Shown one piece after another: positions 33,730 to 42,067 of a DNA stretch of 42,078 bases. Numbering within the stretch: position 1 is the stretch's first letter; every line of letters starts with the position of its first letter. The translations under genes and the position numbers were made by a program. The stretch is from Flavobacteriaceae bacterium UBA980 (GTDB lineage Bacteria > Bacteroidota > Bacteroidia > Flavobacteriales > Flavobacteriaceae). A model generated the notes under the pieces. It saw only the letters and a program-made list of their open reading frames with translations, was not told the origin of the DNA and did no database searches. The stretch is from assembly GCA_002292265.1 (NCBI GenBank), contig DBBQ01000041.1:1-42078 (forward strand), read 5' to 3'.

Positions 33730-35043
33730 TTAGGTGGGTACACGTTCAATTTTTGCACCGAGCTGCTTTAAACGTGTATCGATATTCTCATAGCCTCTAT
33801 CGATTTGTTCGATGTTGTGAATGGTACTTTGCCCTTTCGCAGACAATGCAGCAATGAGGAGCGAAACCCCTGCTCGAATGTCTGGAGAGGTTAACGTAGC
33901 TGCTTTTAATTGAGATTTAAAATCGTGACCAATAACCGTAGCTCGGTGAGGATCGCAGAGTATGATTTTAGCTCCCATGTCTATCAATTTATCCACAAAA
34001 AACAAACGACTTTCAAACATTTTTTGGTGAATTAGCACACTGCCTCGGGCTTGGGTTGCTACGACTAAAACAATACTTAGTAAATCTGGCGTAAATCCCG
34101 GCCAAGGAGCATCGGAGATGGTTAGAATAGAACCGTCAATAAAATTTTGAATTTCATAGCCTTCCTTGTGAGCTGGAACAAAAAGATCGTCTCCTCTCTT
34201 TTCGAGAGTAATTCCCAGTTTGCGAAATACATTTGGAAGCTGTCCCAGATATTCCCAACGTACATTTTTGATGGTTATTTCACTTTGGGTCATGGCGGCA
34301 AGTCCTACCCAACTTCCAATTTCGATCATGTCGGGCAAAACAGTATGGTCGGTGCCTTTTAATGATTCTACCCCTTCTATGGTTAGTAGATTTGAACCGA
34401 TACCACTTATTTTTGCTCCCATTCGATTCAGCATTCCACACAATTGTTGGAGATAGGGTTCACAGGCGGCATTGTAAATGGTGGTTTTGCCTATTGCCAA
34501 AACGGCAGCCATCACGATATTTGCTGTTCCGGTAACAGAGGCTTCATCCAATAGCATATCAGTACCTTTTAGATTTTTGGCTTCTACGCTATAAAAATAA
34601 TCCTCTCGATTGTAGTTAAAGGATGCCCCCAGCTTGATCAGCCCTTCAAAATGAGTGTCCAGTCTTCTTCTCCCGATTTTATCTCCACCGGGACGAGGAA
34701 TGCTTCCCTTTCCAAAGCGAGCTAGCATAGGGCCTACCAGCATGATGGAGCCGCGGAGTCCCTTGCCGTCTGTTTTAAATTGATCTGAACTCAGGTAGTC
34801 CAGATTTACATGGTTCGCACAAAATTGATAGGAACCGGAGCTTACTTGTTCTACTTTGACACCGAGATTTTTAAGCAGCTGAATAAGCTTATTGACATCC
34901 ACAATGTCAGGGATGTTGTGAATGGTAACCGTTTCTGGAGTAAGTAAAACAGAACAGAGTATTTGCAGTGCTTCATTTTTTGCCCCTTGAGGCGTTATCG
35001 AGCCTTTGAGGGGATGCCCTCCTTCAATAACGAATGATTCCAT
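33730..35043 (-). CDS. murA: UDP-N-acetylglucosamine 1-carboxyvinyltransferase
   Basis: A 437-residue enzyme of the first committed step of peptidoglycan synthesis, moving enolpyruvate from PEP to UDP-GlcNAc. It opens with FVIEGGHPLKGSITPQGAKNEAL, and the two inside-out alpha/beta domains are complete. The active-site loop reads RPGGDKIGRRRLDTH: Asp121 stands where E. coli has Cys115, the residue alkylated by fosfomycin. That change is known from mycobacteria and chlamydiae and gives intrinsic fosfomycin insensitivity. It starts 6 bases after the DUF4290 gene, the usual Bacteroidota pairing. Confidence 0.95.
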   Translation of the reverse strand: MESFVIEGGHPLKGSITPQGAKNEALQILCSVLLTPETVTIHNIPDIVDVNKLIQLLKNLGVKVEQVSSGSYQFCANHVNLDYLSSDQFKTDGKGLRGSIMLVGPMLARFGKGSIPRPGGDKIGRRRLDTHFEGLIKLGASFNYNREDYFYSVEAKNLKGTDMLLDEASVTGTANIVMAAVLAIGKTTIYNAACEPYLQQLCGMLNRMGAKISGIGSNLLTIEGVESLKGTDHTVLPDMIEIGSWVGLAAMTQSEITIKNVRWEYLGQLPNVFRKLGITLEKRGDDLFVPAHKEGYEIQNFIDGSILTISDAPWPGFTPDLLSIVLVVATQARGSVLIHQKMFESRLFFVDKLIDMGAKIILCDPHRATVIGHDFKSQLKAATLTSPDIRAGVSLLIAALSAKGQSTIHNIEQIDRGYENIDTRLKQLGAKIERVPT

Positions 35044-35049
35044 AAATTT

Positions 35050-35688
35050 TTAGTACCGTTTACGGTTGCGTTTTCTTGGTTTGCTGTGGTTACTACTTGG
35101 GCCACTCCCGTTTTTATTTTTTATTTTGATCAAATCTGCCGATTCACTCAGGGGCAATTGAGCCGCGGCAACTTTTAGTTTTCCTCCTGAAAGTTCTTCT
35201 AAATGAGCTAAAATTACAACATCTTCCACCGTATCTTTATTCCAGCTCAAGAAGTTTTTCTTCATGTGGTTGGCAATGGTAAACACGAGTACATCTTTCA
35301 ATTCCCCTTCTTCCCATTCGATGGCAACATCGATCATACGCTTGATGTTATTCCCGTAAAATCGATATTTTGGAAAGTTTTGTGGGTAAGGGAGTTTCTC
35401 GGGTTTCATATCGAGGACTTCCTTTTGAGGCTTTTCAAAAGGGCTTTCTACATCGATGTCAAAGTTTGCCATGATAAAAAACTGATCCCAGAGTTTGTGC
35501 TGAAAATCTGGAACATCACGTAAGTGCGGGTTCAGGTTTCCCATCACCCCGATAATGGCTTTGGCTTTTTTATTTCGTTCTTCAGTGTCGTTTTCCGCCT
35601 TGACCAATTCGATCATTTTGTGAATGTGTCTCCCGTATTCGGGGATAATCAGCTGCTTGCGCTTGGTGTTGTATTGCAAGGTTTCCAT
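35050..35688 (-). CDS. DUF4290 domain-containing protein
   Basis: A 212-residue protein recognisable as DUF4290 by its start METLQYNTKRKQLIIPEYGR and HIHKMIELV, and by MGNLNPHLRDVPDFQHKLWD. It is mostly helical, without signal peptide, and ends with a basic tail (SKPRKRNRKRY). It is found almost only in Bacteroidota, next to murA, and its role is unknown. It is the likely first gene of the DUF4290–murA transcript. Confidence 0.88.
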   Translation of the reverse strand: METLQYNTKRKQLIIPEYGRHIHKMIELVKAENDTEERNKKAKAIIGVMGNLNPHLRDVPDFQHKLWDQFFIMANFDIDVESPFEKPQKEVLDMKPEKLPYPQNFPKYRFYGNNIKRMIDVAIEWEEGELKDVLVFTIANHMKKNFLSWNKDTVEDVVILAHLEELSGGKLKVAAAQLPLSESADLIKIKNKNGSGPSSNHSKPRKRNRKRY

Positions 35689-35774
35689 AAAGTGTTTTTG
35701 CTAGTGAGAAGGTGTCGTGTAAATATATTGCAAGATAGTAAAATCAATTAATTCCCAAAGCCGTGCACCTACAA

Positions 35775-36065
35775 TCACAGCGCGATAATTCCTTCTAATT
35801 TACTACTTTTCTTGTAAATCTCAATGACTTGTTCTGGGGAATGCATTTCAATTTTAATACTCAGACTGGTAAAGGTATTTTTAGAAGATTTTTTTTCTGA
35901 AAAAATTGCTTCTTTCGCGTCAAAAAAAGATTTTAGATTTTCAAGATGTGGTGATTCTGATTTTACGATAAATTTAAAAAAGTATACCCCAGGCCAAGCT
36001 TGAGAAGTCTCTAGTTGCTCATAAAAACGTGAATAAAAATCCTCGGATTGGTCGTTGGATTGCAT
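35775..36065 (-). CDS. DUF493 family protein (YbeD-like)
   Basis: A 96-residue small ferredoxin-like protein of the DUF493 family; WPGVYFFKFIVKSESP opens the first strand, and FTSLSIKIEMHSPEQVIEIYKKSSKLEGI is the typical second half. YbeD-like proteins are proposed regulators, but no activity is known. It is divergent from the AAA ATPase gene with 48 bases between starts. Confidence 0.82.
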   Translation of the reverse strand: MQSNDQSEDFYSRFYEQLETSQAWPGVYFFKFIVKSESPHLENLKSFFDAKEAIFSEKKSSKNTFTSLSIKIEMHSPEQVIEIYKKSSKLEGIIAL

Positions 36066-36113
36066 GAAGGCACTTACTTTTGTGTAAAGATACTGGTTTT
36101 ATACTTGTTACAA

Positions 36114-36662
36114 ATGCAAAACAACAAAAGAATAGTCGTCAGTGGGAGCCCTGGAGGAGGCAAGACAAGCCTTATTGAAGGGTTAAAAAAAAACGGCTAT
36201 ACCACGTTTGAAGAGTATTCCCGAACTGTGATTCAAGCAGGTCAAAAAGCAGGTACAGCCAATCTTTTTACTACTTCCCCTATGCGCTTTAGTGAAGAGT
36301 TACTCAAGGGAAGAAAAGAGCAATTTGAACAGGCAAACCACTATCCGGCCCACAACAAGGTTGTCTTTTATGACCGGGGGATACACGACACCTATGCCTA
36401 TTTAAAAGCCATTGGAAAGGCAACTCCAGCTTGGGAAGAACACGTATATCAGTATCAGTATGATCTTATCTTTCTAGTGACCCCTTGGCGTGATATTTAT
36501 GCAAAAGATGCGCAGCGACTGGAAACCTTTAAACAAGCTGAAATGTATTACCCTTTTATTAAGGAAGTTTACAGCAAACAGCATAAAATTATAGAAGTAC
36601 CTCAACTGAATCTTTTAGAGCGCATTTCCTTCATTGAATCCTATATCAAGTCCTATGGATAA
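36114..36662 (+). CDS. AAA ATP-binding protein (AAA_28, NadR/Ttd14-like)
   Basis: A 182-residue P-loop protein. MQNNKRIVVSGSPGGGKTSL puts the Walker A at the very N-terminus, so I use ATG 36114; the open frame to 36048 adds non-homologous residues. VVFYDRGIHDTYAYLKAIG provides the Walker B-like DRG motif, and YQYDLIFLVTPWRDIYAKDAQRLE and the C-terminal helix follow, as in AAA_28 kinases. The substrate is unknown; the fold resembles nucleoside/nicotinamide riboside kinases. It overlaps recQ by 8 bases. Confidence 0.83.
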   Translation: MQNNKRIVVSGSPGGGKTSLIEGLKKNGYTTFEEYSRTVIQAGQKAGTANLFTTSPMRFSEELLKGRKEQFEQANHYPAHNKVVFYDRGIHDTYAYLKAIGKATPAWEEHVYQYQYDLIFLVTPWRDIYAKDAQRLETFKQAEMYYPFIKEVYSKQHKIIEVPQLNLLERISFIESYIKSYG

Positions 36663-38547
36663 GTTACAACTTCTCGAGAAGCACTGGGGGCACTCCGAGT
36701 TTCGACCTTTCCAGGAGCAGATCATCAATACGGTCTTAGAAGGAGAAGATGTCCTGGCGATCCTACCCACAGGTGGAGGAAAATCGTTGTGTTATCAGTT
36801 GCCCGCACTGCTTTTGGAAGGTACAGTTCTGGTGATTTCTCCACTGATTGCATTGATGGAAGATCAAGTCAAACAACTTGAAAAACGAGGGATCAAAGCC
36901 ATGTATTTCGAGTCTCATCCCAAAAGTCTCCCACTACAACAACAGATCGACAATTGTATTCACGGAAATTATCAATTGGTTTTTAGTGCTCCCGAGCGTT
37001 TTTTAAACCCCAGTTTTATGGAACAACTCACTCGTGCTAAAATTGGACTGATTGCTATAGACGAAGCGCATTGTATTTCAGAGTGGGGGCATGATTTTAG
37101 GCCTTCTTATCGGAAGTTGGATGCACTTCGAACGCACTTTCCTCAGGTTCCTCTTATTGCCCTGACTGCCTCCGCCACTCCAGCGGTCATTAAAAATATG
37201 CGGACACTTTTGCACTTAGAAAAAGCCAGGTGTTTTGTGGATTCTTTTGAACGTTCCAATATTGCCTACAAAATCTGGAATACTGAAGATAAATTTAACA
37301 GTCTTATTCAGTTGTTGAATTACCATAAAGGATCGAGTATAGTGTATTGCAACACGAGAAAACAAACCGAACATTTAGCAGAACTCATCAATCAGAGTGG
37401 ACACAGTGCAGACTTTTTTCACGGAGGACTTTTGGCAGAAGAAAAAAAGCAAAAATTAGCATCTTGGCAAAAGGGTAGTATAACCCATATGATCGCTACC
37501 ACTGCTTTTGGTATGGGGATCGATAAAGCTGATGTCCGATTGGTAATTCACACCCAACTCCCTCATAGTATTGAAAATTTCTATCAAGAAACTGGGCGTG
37601 CAGGAAGAGATAAAAAACCAGCTTCTACTTATCTATTGGTTCATTCTGGAGATGCTAGAACATTAAAAAGTCAATTTTTGGATCGCATTCCTTCAAAAAA
37701 TGATATCCAAGAGAACTACAAGGACTTGTGTAATTTTTTGCAAATTGCTTATGGGGAGGGGAAAGACGAATTGTATTCTTTGGATCTCAACAGATTTTGC
37801 CAACGGTACAAAAAAAGTTTGTCAAAGACAGAGCATACCTTAAGGCTATTTGAGCAAGTAGGACTTTTCCATCTTGCCGATTCTAGAGAAAAGCAGTTTC
37901 ACGTTCGCGTCACCGCTTCGTCCAATGAAAGCACACTCTATATGTCAAAAGGAACAGCTTCAGGGCAACTGTTGGAATATTTAATACGTCAAAACCCTCA
38001 TCTTCTTACAGAATCCTCTTTTTTGTCTCCAAAGAAATTGTGCAAGGCCTTACATTGTTCTCAAGAACGACTAAAGGAGGCGTTTGAAACTTTAAGACAG
38101 CAAGGAATTGTTGAGTTTTCACTGCATGAGTCAAATATTTATGTCACCCCTTTGACACCAAGAGAGGATCAGTATACCCTGCGTCCTGCGATAGAATGGG
38201 CTGAGAAAATCTACCGTATAAAAAAGAAAAAAATTCAATCAATAATTCGATTTGTAGAAGACCAGGATCAGTGCAAGCGCAATGGTATTCTAACTTATTT
38301 TGGAGAAAAGAAAAAAGATGTTTGTGGGCAGTGCTCTGCTCGATCGTGTAAGCATACTTTGGAAGTAGAAAATGATTTTGAAAACAAAATCCAGACCCTG
38401 TTAAAATCGGCACCGCATTCCCTACAAGAGATTAAACAAAAGTTGTATTTTGAGCCTCAGGCGCTTCGTCCTTATTTAAGTCAATGGTTGGAGTTTGAAT
38501 ACATCAAAGAAAACGAATCGCAGCAATACTATTGGATTCATGAATAG
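36655..38547 (+). CDS. recQ: ATP-dependent DNA helicase RecQ
   Basis: A 630-residue superfamily-2 helicase that unwinds DNA 3'-5' in recombination and repair. Walker A ILPTGGGKSLCYQLPA, DEAH box AIDEAHCISEWGHDFRPSYR (including the RecQ aromatic-rich loop), and TTAFGMGIDKADVRLVIH and QETGRAGRD for motifs V and VI. The zinc-binding RQC part has CKRNGILTYFGE followed by VCGQCSARSC; a winged-helix region follows. There is no HRDC domain. Start ATG 36655 overlaps the ATPase stop by 8 bases; the longer frame to 36634 is unlikely. The 3' end overlaps fmt by 8 bases. Confidence 0.93.
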   Translation: MDKLQLLEKHWGHSEFRPFQEQIINTVLEGEDVLAILPTGGGKSLCYQLPALLLEGTVLVISPLIALMEDQVKQLEKRGIKAMYFESHPKSLPLQQQIDNCIHGNYQLVFSAPERFLNPSFMEQLTRAKIGLIAIDEAHCISEWGHDFRPSYRKLDALRTHFPQVPLIALTASATPAVIKNMRTLLHLEKARCFVDSFERSNIAYKIWNTEDKFNSLIQLLNYHKGSSIVYCNTRKQTEHLAELINQSGHSADFFHGGLLAEEKKQKLASWQKGSITHMIATTAFGMGIDKADVRLVIHTQLPHSIENFYQETGRAGRDKKPASTYLLVHSGDARTLKSQFLDRIPSKNDIQENYKDLCNFLQIAYGEGKDELYSLDLNRFCQRYKKSLSKTEHTLRLFEQVGLFHLADSREKQFHVRVTASSNESTLYMSKGTASGQLLEYLIRQNPHLLTESSFLSPKKLCKALHCSQERLKEAFETLRQQGIVEFSLHESNIYVTPLTPREDQYTLRPAIEWAEKIYRIKKKKIQSIIRFVEDQDQCKRNGILTYFGEKKKDVCGQCSARSCKHTLEVENDFENKIQTLLKSAPHSLQEIKQKLYFEPQALRPYLSQWLEFEYIKENESQQYYWIHE

Positions 38548-39499
38548 CGAAAAAAGACTTCCTTCTCTAGTGTTTTTTGGAACCCCCGAATTTGCTCGTT
38601 ACTGTTTAGAAACTCTTCTAGAAGCAGGTTTTCCAGTACAGGGCGTAGTCACTGCTCCAGACCGTAAAGCTGGGCGTGGAAAGGAAGTCCGTGTTTCCGC
38701 GGTAAAATCCTTGGCAACAGCAAAGGGATTGCCCCTTTTGCAACCCACAAATCTGAAAGATCCTGAGTTTATCACTGAATTACAATCGTTGGAGGCAGAC
38801 GTTCAGATTGTAGTTGCATTTCGAATGTTACCTAGAGTGGTTTGGGAACTTCCCGAGCTGGGGACAATCAATTTGCACGCTTCTCTTTTGCCAAATTTCA
38901 GAGGCGCAGCTCCCATCAATTGGGTATTGATAGAGGGAGAACACAAAACCGGAGTAACGACCTTTTTGATCAATGAGCAAATTGATACTGGGGCAATTTT
39001 AAAGCAACGAGAAATTGAAATTGCTCCTACAGACGATGCAGGGACCTTACACGATAAATTACTTCGATTTGGAGCCCCCTTGATCGTGGAAACCTTGAAA
39101 GACATCTCTACAAATGGCTTGGTCCCAAAAGAACAGCAGTTTACTGGAATGGAAAAGGAGGCCCCGAAACTTACCTCAGAAAATACCGAATTAGATTGGA
39201 TAGCCCCCTTGGAGCATATTGCAAATCAAGTGCGTGGTTTGAGCCCTTATCCTGGAGCATGGTCGGTTTTTGAAAACAAGGGGAAACAGGAGCGCTTTAA
39301 AATTTTTAAGGCAAAAGTTTTTTGTGAAAAGCACAAGTATCCTCCGAAAAAAATAGTCATTCAAGGGGATCAACTTTTAATCACACATGCAGAGGGTTAT
39401 CTCGTTTGTCTTGAAATTCAACTTCCCAATAAAAAAAGAATGCCTGCAAAAGCCCTGTTAAATGGGTATCATTTTGCAGCAGATGCCTTTATTTTATAA
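38540..39499 (+). CDS. fmt: methionyl-tRNA formyltransferase
   Basis: A 319-residue enzyme that formylates initiator Met-tRNA using 10-formyl-THF. RLPSLVFFGTPEFARYCLETLL is the N-terminus, NLHASLLPNFRGAAPINWVLIEGEHKTGVT carries the catalytic Asn/His region, and LEHIANQVRGLSPYPGAWSVF is the C-terminal domain entry. I start at ATG 38540 because MNSEKRLPSLVFFG fits the family; the upstream in-frame ATG at 38495 is inside recQ. recQ–fmt overlap by 8 bases, so translation is coupled. Confidence 0.95.
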   Translation: MNSEKRLPSLVFFGTPEFARYCLETLLEAGFPVQGVVTAPDRKAGRGKEVRVSAVKSLATAKGLPLLQPTNLKDPEFITELQSLEADVQIVVAFRMLPRVVWELPELGTINLHASLLPNFRGAAPINWVLIEGEHKTGVTTFLINEQIDTGAILKQREIEIAPTDDAGTLHDKLLRFGAPLIVETLKDISTNGLVPKEQQFTGMEKEAPKLTSENTELDWIAPLEHIANQVRGLSPYPGAWSVFENKGKQERFKIFKAKVFCEKHKYPPKKIVIQGDQLLITHAEGYLVCLEIQLPNKKRMPAKALLNGYHFAADAFIL

Positions 39500-39565
39500 A
39501 ATAGCACACCTCCTTATCAACAAAAGTTCCAATTTATTAACAAAACAGTGGATTTCCCTAGGTTT

Positions 39566-39598
39566 TTTGAAGCTCGATGAAAAATCCATATAAATTTG
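39566..39598 (+). promoter_or_regulatory. HU gene promoter
   Basis: TTTG at 39566-39569, a 21-base spacer, and TAAATTTG at 39591-39598 match the Bacteroidota -33/-7 promoter (TTTG-N19-21-TAnnTTTG). The HU ATG is 25 bases downstream of the -7 element. Confidence 0.75.
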
Positions 39599-39623
39599 TC
39601 ATATAACCTTTAATACAAAAATT

Positions 39624-39896
39624 ATGAACAAAACAGAATTAATTGACGCAATGGCGGCTGATGCTGGCATTTCAAAAGCAGCAGCAAAAAAAGCACTAGA
39701 ATCTCTTTTAGGGAGTGTTTCAGGTACACTTAAAAAAGGAGGACGTGTTTCTCTAGTAGGATTTGGATCTTGGTCTGTTTCTAAAAGAGCAGCTCGTGAT
39801 GGAAGAAATCCTCAAACTGGAGCTACAATTAAAATTGCTGCAAAAAATGTAGTGAAGTTCAAAGCAGGTGCTGAATTATCTAGTACAGTAAACTAA
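39624..39896 (+). CDS. HU family DNA-binding protein
   Basis: A 90-residue histone-like DNA-bending protein: MNKTELIDAMAADAGISKAA is the classic start, and GFGSWSVSKRAARDGRNPQTG plus ATIKIAAKNVVKFKAG are the beta arms with the intercalating Pro and the C-terminal helix. Size is normal. It has its own good promoter and is followed by a strong terminator, so it is expressed separately from fmt. Confidence 0.95.
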   Translation: MNKTELIDAMAADAGISKAAAKKALESLLGSVSGTLKKGGRVSLVGFGSWSVSKRAARDGRNPQTGATIKIAAKNVVKFKAGAELSSTVN

Positions 39897-39916
39897 GCTT
39901 CTAAAAGCATTAGTAG

Positions 39917-39943
39917 AAAAGCTCCCTTGTGGAGCTTTTTTTT
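39917..39943 (+). terminator. intrinsic terminator of the HU gene
   Basis: AAAAGCTCC at 39917-39925 pairs perfectly with GGAGCTTTT at 39931-39939 around loop CTTGT, and the T-run continues to 39943. It lies between HU and the YqgE gene and rules out the upstream GTG start for YqgE. Confidence 0.88.
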
Positions 39944-39955
39944 ATATTTAATGAA

Positions 39956-40501
39956 ATGAATCCAGGAACACTACTTGTCGCTACCCCCTCCGTGATGGGA
40001 GATGGTAATTTCCATCGCGCTGTAGTGCTGCTCGTAAATCACGGCGATTCAGGCAGTATCGGTTTTATCCTCAATAAAAAAATAGAATATACTTTGGACG
40101 AAGTGTTGGAAGGTATTTTGTCTAAACAGCCCTTGTATTTTGGAGGTCCCGTGGAACCCGATAACTTGTTTTATATCCATACGTTGGGAAGTCAAATTTC
40201 AAAAAGTATTCCCATCACAGATTCACTGTATTGGAATGGAGACTTTGAAGAAGTCGTCCAGCTGCTCGAAGCAGGGAAATTGAATGAGGAAAACATTCGT
40301 TTTTTTCTGGGTTATAGTGGTTGGAGTGAAGGACAATTGGAGGCAGAGCTTGAAGAAAAATCTTGGGAACCCTTTGTTGAAAAGACACCTTTGGAATTGA
40401 TTAAAATGCCCATAGAAAGGATGTGGCAAGAATGTATGATTGCCTTGGGAGGCACCTATTTACTCTGGTCTAATGCCCCAGATAACCCTCGTTTCAATTA
40501 G
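39956..40501 (+). CDS. YqgE/AlgH family protein
   Basis: A 181-residue protein. NPGTLLVATPSVMGDGNFHRAVVLLVNH is the unmistakable start of YqgE/AlgH proteins, followed by GSIGFILNK, LYFGGPVEPDNLFYIHT and FLGYSGWSEGQLEAELEEKSW. The family is widespread but has no firm activity. I start at ATG 39956, after the HU terminator. Its stop overlaps the end of the convergent aminotransferase by 4 bases. Confidence 0.92.
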   Translation: MNPGTLLVATPSVMGDGNFHRAVVLLVNHGDSGSIGFILNKKIEYTLDEVLEGILSKQPLYFGGPVEPDNLFYIHTLGSQISKSIPITDSLYWNGDFEEVVQLLEAGKLNEENIRFFLGYSGWSEGQLEAELEEKSWEPFVEKTPLELIKMPIERMWQECMIALGGTYLLWSNAPDNPRFN

Positions 40502-41310
40502 TCTAAACTAGCTGCAAAAGCAGTAAATAGGGGCGTAATTTTTTCCTGAGAATACTGCGTCTTTCGGTAATCGGATATAGTTTGGAATCCCTGTTCCAAA
40601 GAAAGTACAAATAACGCCTCGGATTGTTGAAGTGCAAACGGATTAAGATCTTCCTCAACTAAATCATAAGAAGTTTGTTCGTTTTCCAACCAATGATGAA
40701 ATACAGTACGCAAGGCAAAGTCTTGACATCCGGCTTCGAGCTTTGGAGTTCTCAATTGATTATGTTGTACTAAATATAGTGTGCCTTTTAAGGTCTCTAC
40801 AAGATGTTTTCGTTCATTTAGAAAGACCACATCTTCCAGTCCATTTTCCTCAGCATAACGTGCGGCCATAATCCGTAGCCCCCTGTGAGTACTCGATAGG
40901 TTCGATAAATTTCCAGATGTAATAAAAGCTTCTTTATATAGATCAACTCTGTAGCTTTGGGTTTGAAGCCCGATTGGGTGTGCTTCTTTAGAGCTGATGA
41001 TAAATTGAGTATTCCCTTTGGTGCTAAAAAAATGAAATTGAAAAAGGGCATTTTCGGTTGTTGGGTTTTGCTGGGTGTGAAGCTTTAGAAGTTCTTCTTT
41101 GAGAATCTCCATGTTGTAGTGCATTGGGATACCAAAGCGGTACCTTCTCAAACTAGCGATAATACGAAAATAGTGCGTTTCCCAAAAAAGGACTTGGCCC
41201 TGGTGGAGGCGTACAGTTTCGTAGAGGGAAAAGGTAGAAGTAAAGCTGTGAAGTGTATCTTGATCCGCTTGGTTTAACTCGGAAACAAGGGCTCCGTTAC
41301 AATTGTACAT
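40498..41310 (-). CDS. class IV aminotransferase homologue lacking the PLP lysine
   Basis: A 270-residue protein with the fold of 4-amino-4-deoxychorismate lyase/branched-chain aminotransferases: LYETVRLHQGQVLFWETHYFRIIASLRRYRFGIPM near residue 30-63 and HLVETLKGTLYLVQHNQLRTPKLEAGCQDFALRTV are typical. Flavobacterial relatives carry a Lys (LKTTN-type motif) before the IxxV/AxxxAxENG helix; here that place reads SNLSSTHRGLRIMAARYAEENG, with no Lys. The usual YGDxxFET also reads TFSLYET. It may be catalytically dead or act differently. It lies between YqgE and the START-like gene, its conserved flavobacterial location. Confidence 0.85.
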   Translation of the reverse strand: MYNCNGALVSELNQADQDTLHSFTSTFSLYETVRLHQGQVLFWETHYFRIIASLRRYRFGIPMHYNMEILKEELLKLHTQQNPTTENALFQFHFFSTKGNTQFIISSKEAHPIGLQTQSYRVDLYKEAFITSGNLSNLSSTHRGLRIMAARYAEENGLEDVVFLNERKHLVETLKGTLYLVQHNQLRTPKLEAGCQDFALRTVFHHWLENEQTSYDLVEEDLNPFALQQSEALFVLSLEQGFQTISDYRKTQYSQEKITPLFTAFAASLD

Positions 41311-41319
41311 AAATAGGAA

Positions 41320-41712
41320 TTAACTCGAGCCTAAAATTTGTTTTAAACTAGAGATAAGATTGTCCCAAAGCATTTTAGCTTCTTCCATCTCGTCTTCCTC
41401 AGCAAAATCAGTAACGATAAGTGAGACGTCATTGGTAATATCGTCCACCTGGATTTTAAATTCAAAATAATAGGGGTTGCCTTCTTCTTCATCTTCCTCC
41501 CATTGAAAACGAGTACGCTCATTGTTCTTTTTTTGGATGAGCTTGGCATTTTCTTCAGAGTCGTCCCAGATAAAACTGAAATTTTCCCCCCTTGAGTTTA
41601 CGTTGTCCGCAAACCATTCTCCAAGCCCAGAGGGTGTCGATAAATACTGAAACAGCATCTGTTTTGAAGCATGGAAATCGTATTCTATAGAAAAACTTTT
41701 CTTGTCACTCAT
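41320..41712 (-). CDS. START-like domain protein (SRPBCC superfamily)
   Basis: A 130-residue helix-grip protein: FSIEYDFHASKQMLFQYLSTPSGLGEWFADNV is the family opening, then RTRFQWEEDEEEGNPYYFEFKIQVD and the C-terminal helix KMLWDNLISSLKQILGSS. It is acidic and cytoplasmic; the ligand is unknown. It is separated from the downstream aminotransferase gene by 9 bases, so the two are probably co-transcribed. Confidence 0.87.
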   Translation of the reverse strand: MSDKKSFSIEYDFHASKQMLFQYLSTPSGLGEWFADNVNSRGENFSFIWDDSEENAKLIQKKNNERTRFQWEEDEEEGNPYYFEFKIQVDDITNDVSLIVTDFAEEDEMEEAKMLWDNLISSLKQILGSS

Positions 41713-41787
41713 CTGTAAAAATTCAAAGTCCCAATATATTGAAAAATCAATAAGAAGTGTATTTATTTTAAATTATTTTCAAAGGGG

Positions 41788-41818
41788 TTGCTACTGGTGA
41801 ATTATGTTTTTATATTTG
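41788..41818 (+). promoter_or_regulatory. tRNA-Met promoter
   Basis: TTG at 41788-41790, a 20-base spacer, and TATATTTG at 41811-41818: an almost ideal Bacteroidota -33/-7 promoter. The tRNA starts 12 bases after the -7 element. Confidence 0.8.
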
Positions 41819-41829
41819 CCCACCGAAAT

Positions 41830-41903
41830 GGCGAGGTAGCTCAGCCGGTTAGAGCGTCGGATTCATAACCCGGAGGTCGGGAGTTCAAGTCTCCCTCTCG
41901 CTA
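41830..41903 (+). tRNA. tRNA-Met (anticodon CAT, elongator type)
   Basis: A 74-base cloverleaf: acceptor GGCGAGG pairs with TCTCGCT (two G·U pairs), D-arm GCTC/GAGC, anticodon loop TTCATAA, T-arm GGGAG/CTCCC with TTCAAGT. Discriminator A at 41903; CCA is not encoded. The anticodon stem lacks the three G-C pairs of initiator tRNA, so it is the elongator Met (a CAT read as Ile by lysidine modification is less likely with this sequence). Confidence 0.93.
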
Positions 41904-41907
41904 CAAG

Positions 41908-41934
41908 AAGGTCTTCAAGTGAAGGCCTTTTTTT
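41908..41934 (+). terminator. tRNA-Met intrinsic terminator
   Basis: AAGGTCTTC at 41908-41916 pairs with GAAGGCCTT at 41921-41929 (one G·U) around AAGT, followed by a T-run to 41934. It starts four bases after the tRNA 3' end. Confidence 0.9.
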
Positions 41935-42006
41935 ATTGGGTTTAGCCAATAATACAGGGGGAAATTATACTAACCCTACTGACTATTAATAATCATTAAA
42001 TATATA

Positions 42007-42067
42007 GAAACTGACACTAAATTGACAGTAAAATGACCAAAATCTGTCAGTAATCACTGTCAGTTTT
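42007..42067. repeat. cluster of TGACAG-type direct and inverted repeats
   Basis: AAACTGACA at 42008-42016 is perfectly inverted as TGTCAGTTT at 42058-42066. Between them lie TTGACAGTAA at 42022-42031, AATGACC near 42032, and CTGTCAGTAA at 42044-42053. So the heptamer (A)CTGACA/TGTCAG(T) occurs about four times in both orientations within 60 bases, right after a tRNA gene. It resembles integrase arm-site or regulator binding-site clusters. The window ends here, so what follows is unknown. Confidence 0.6.
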
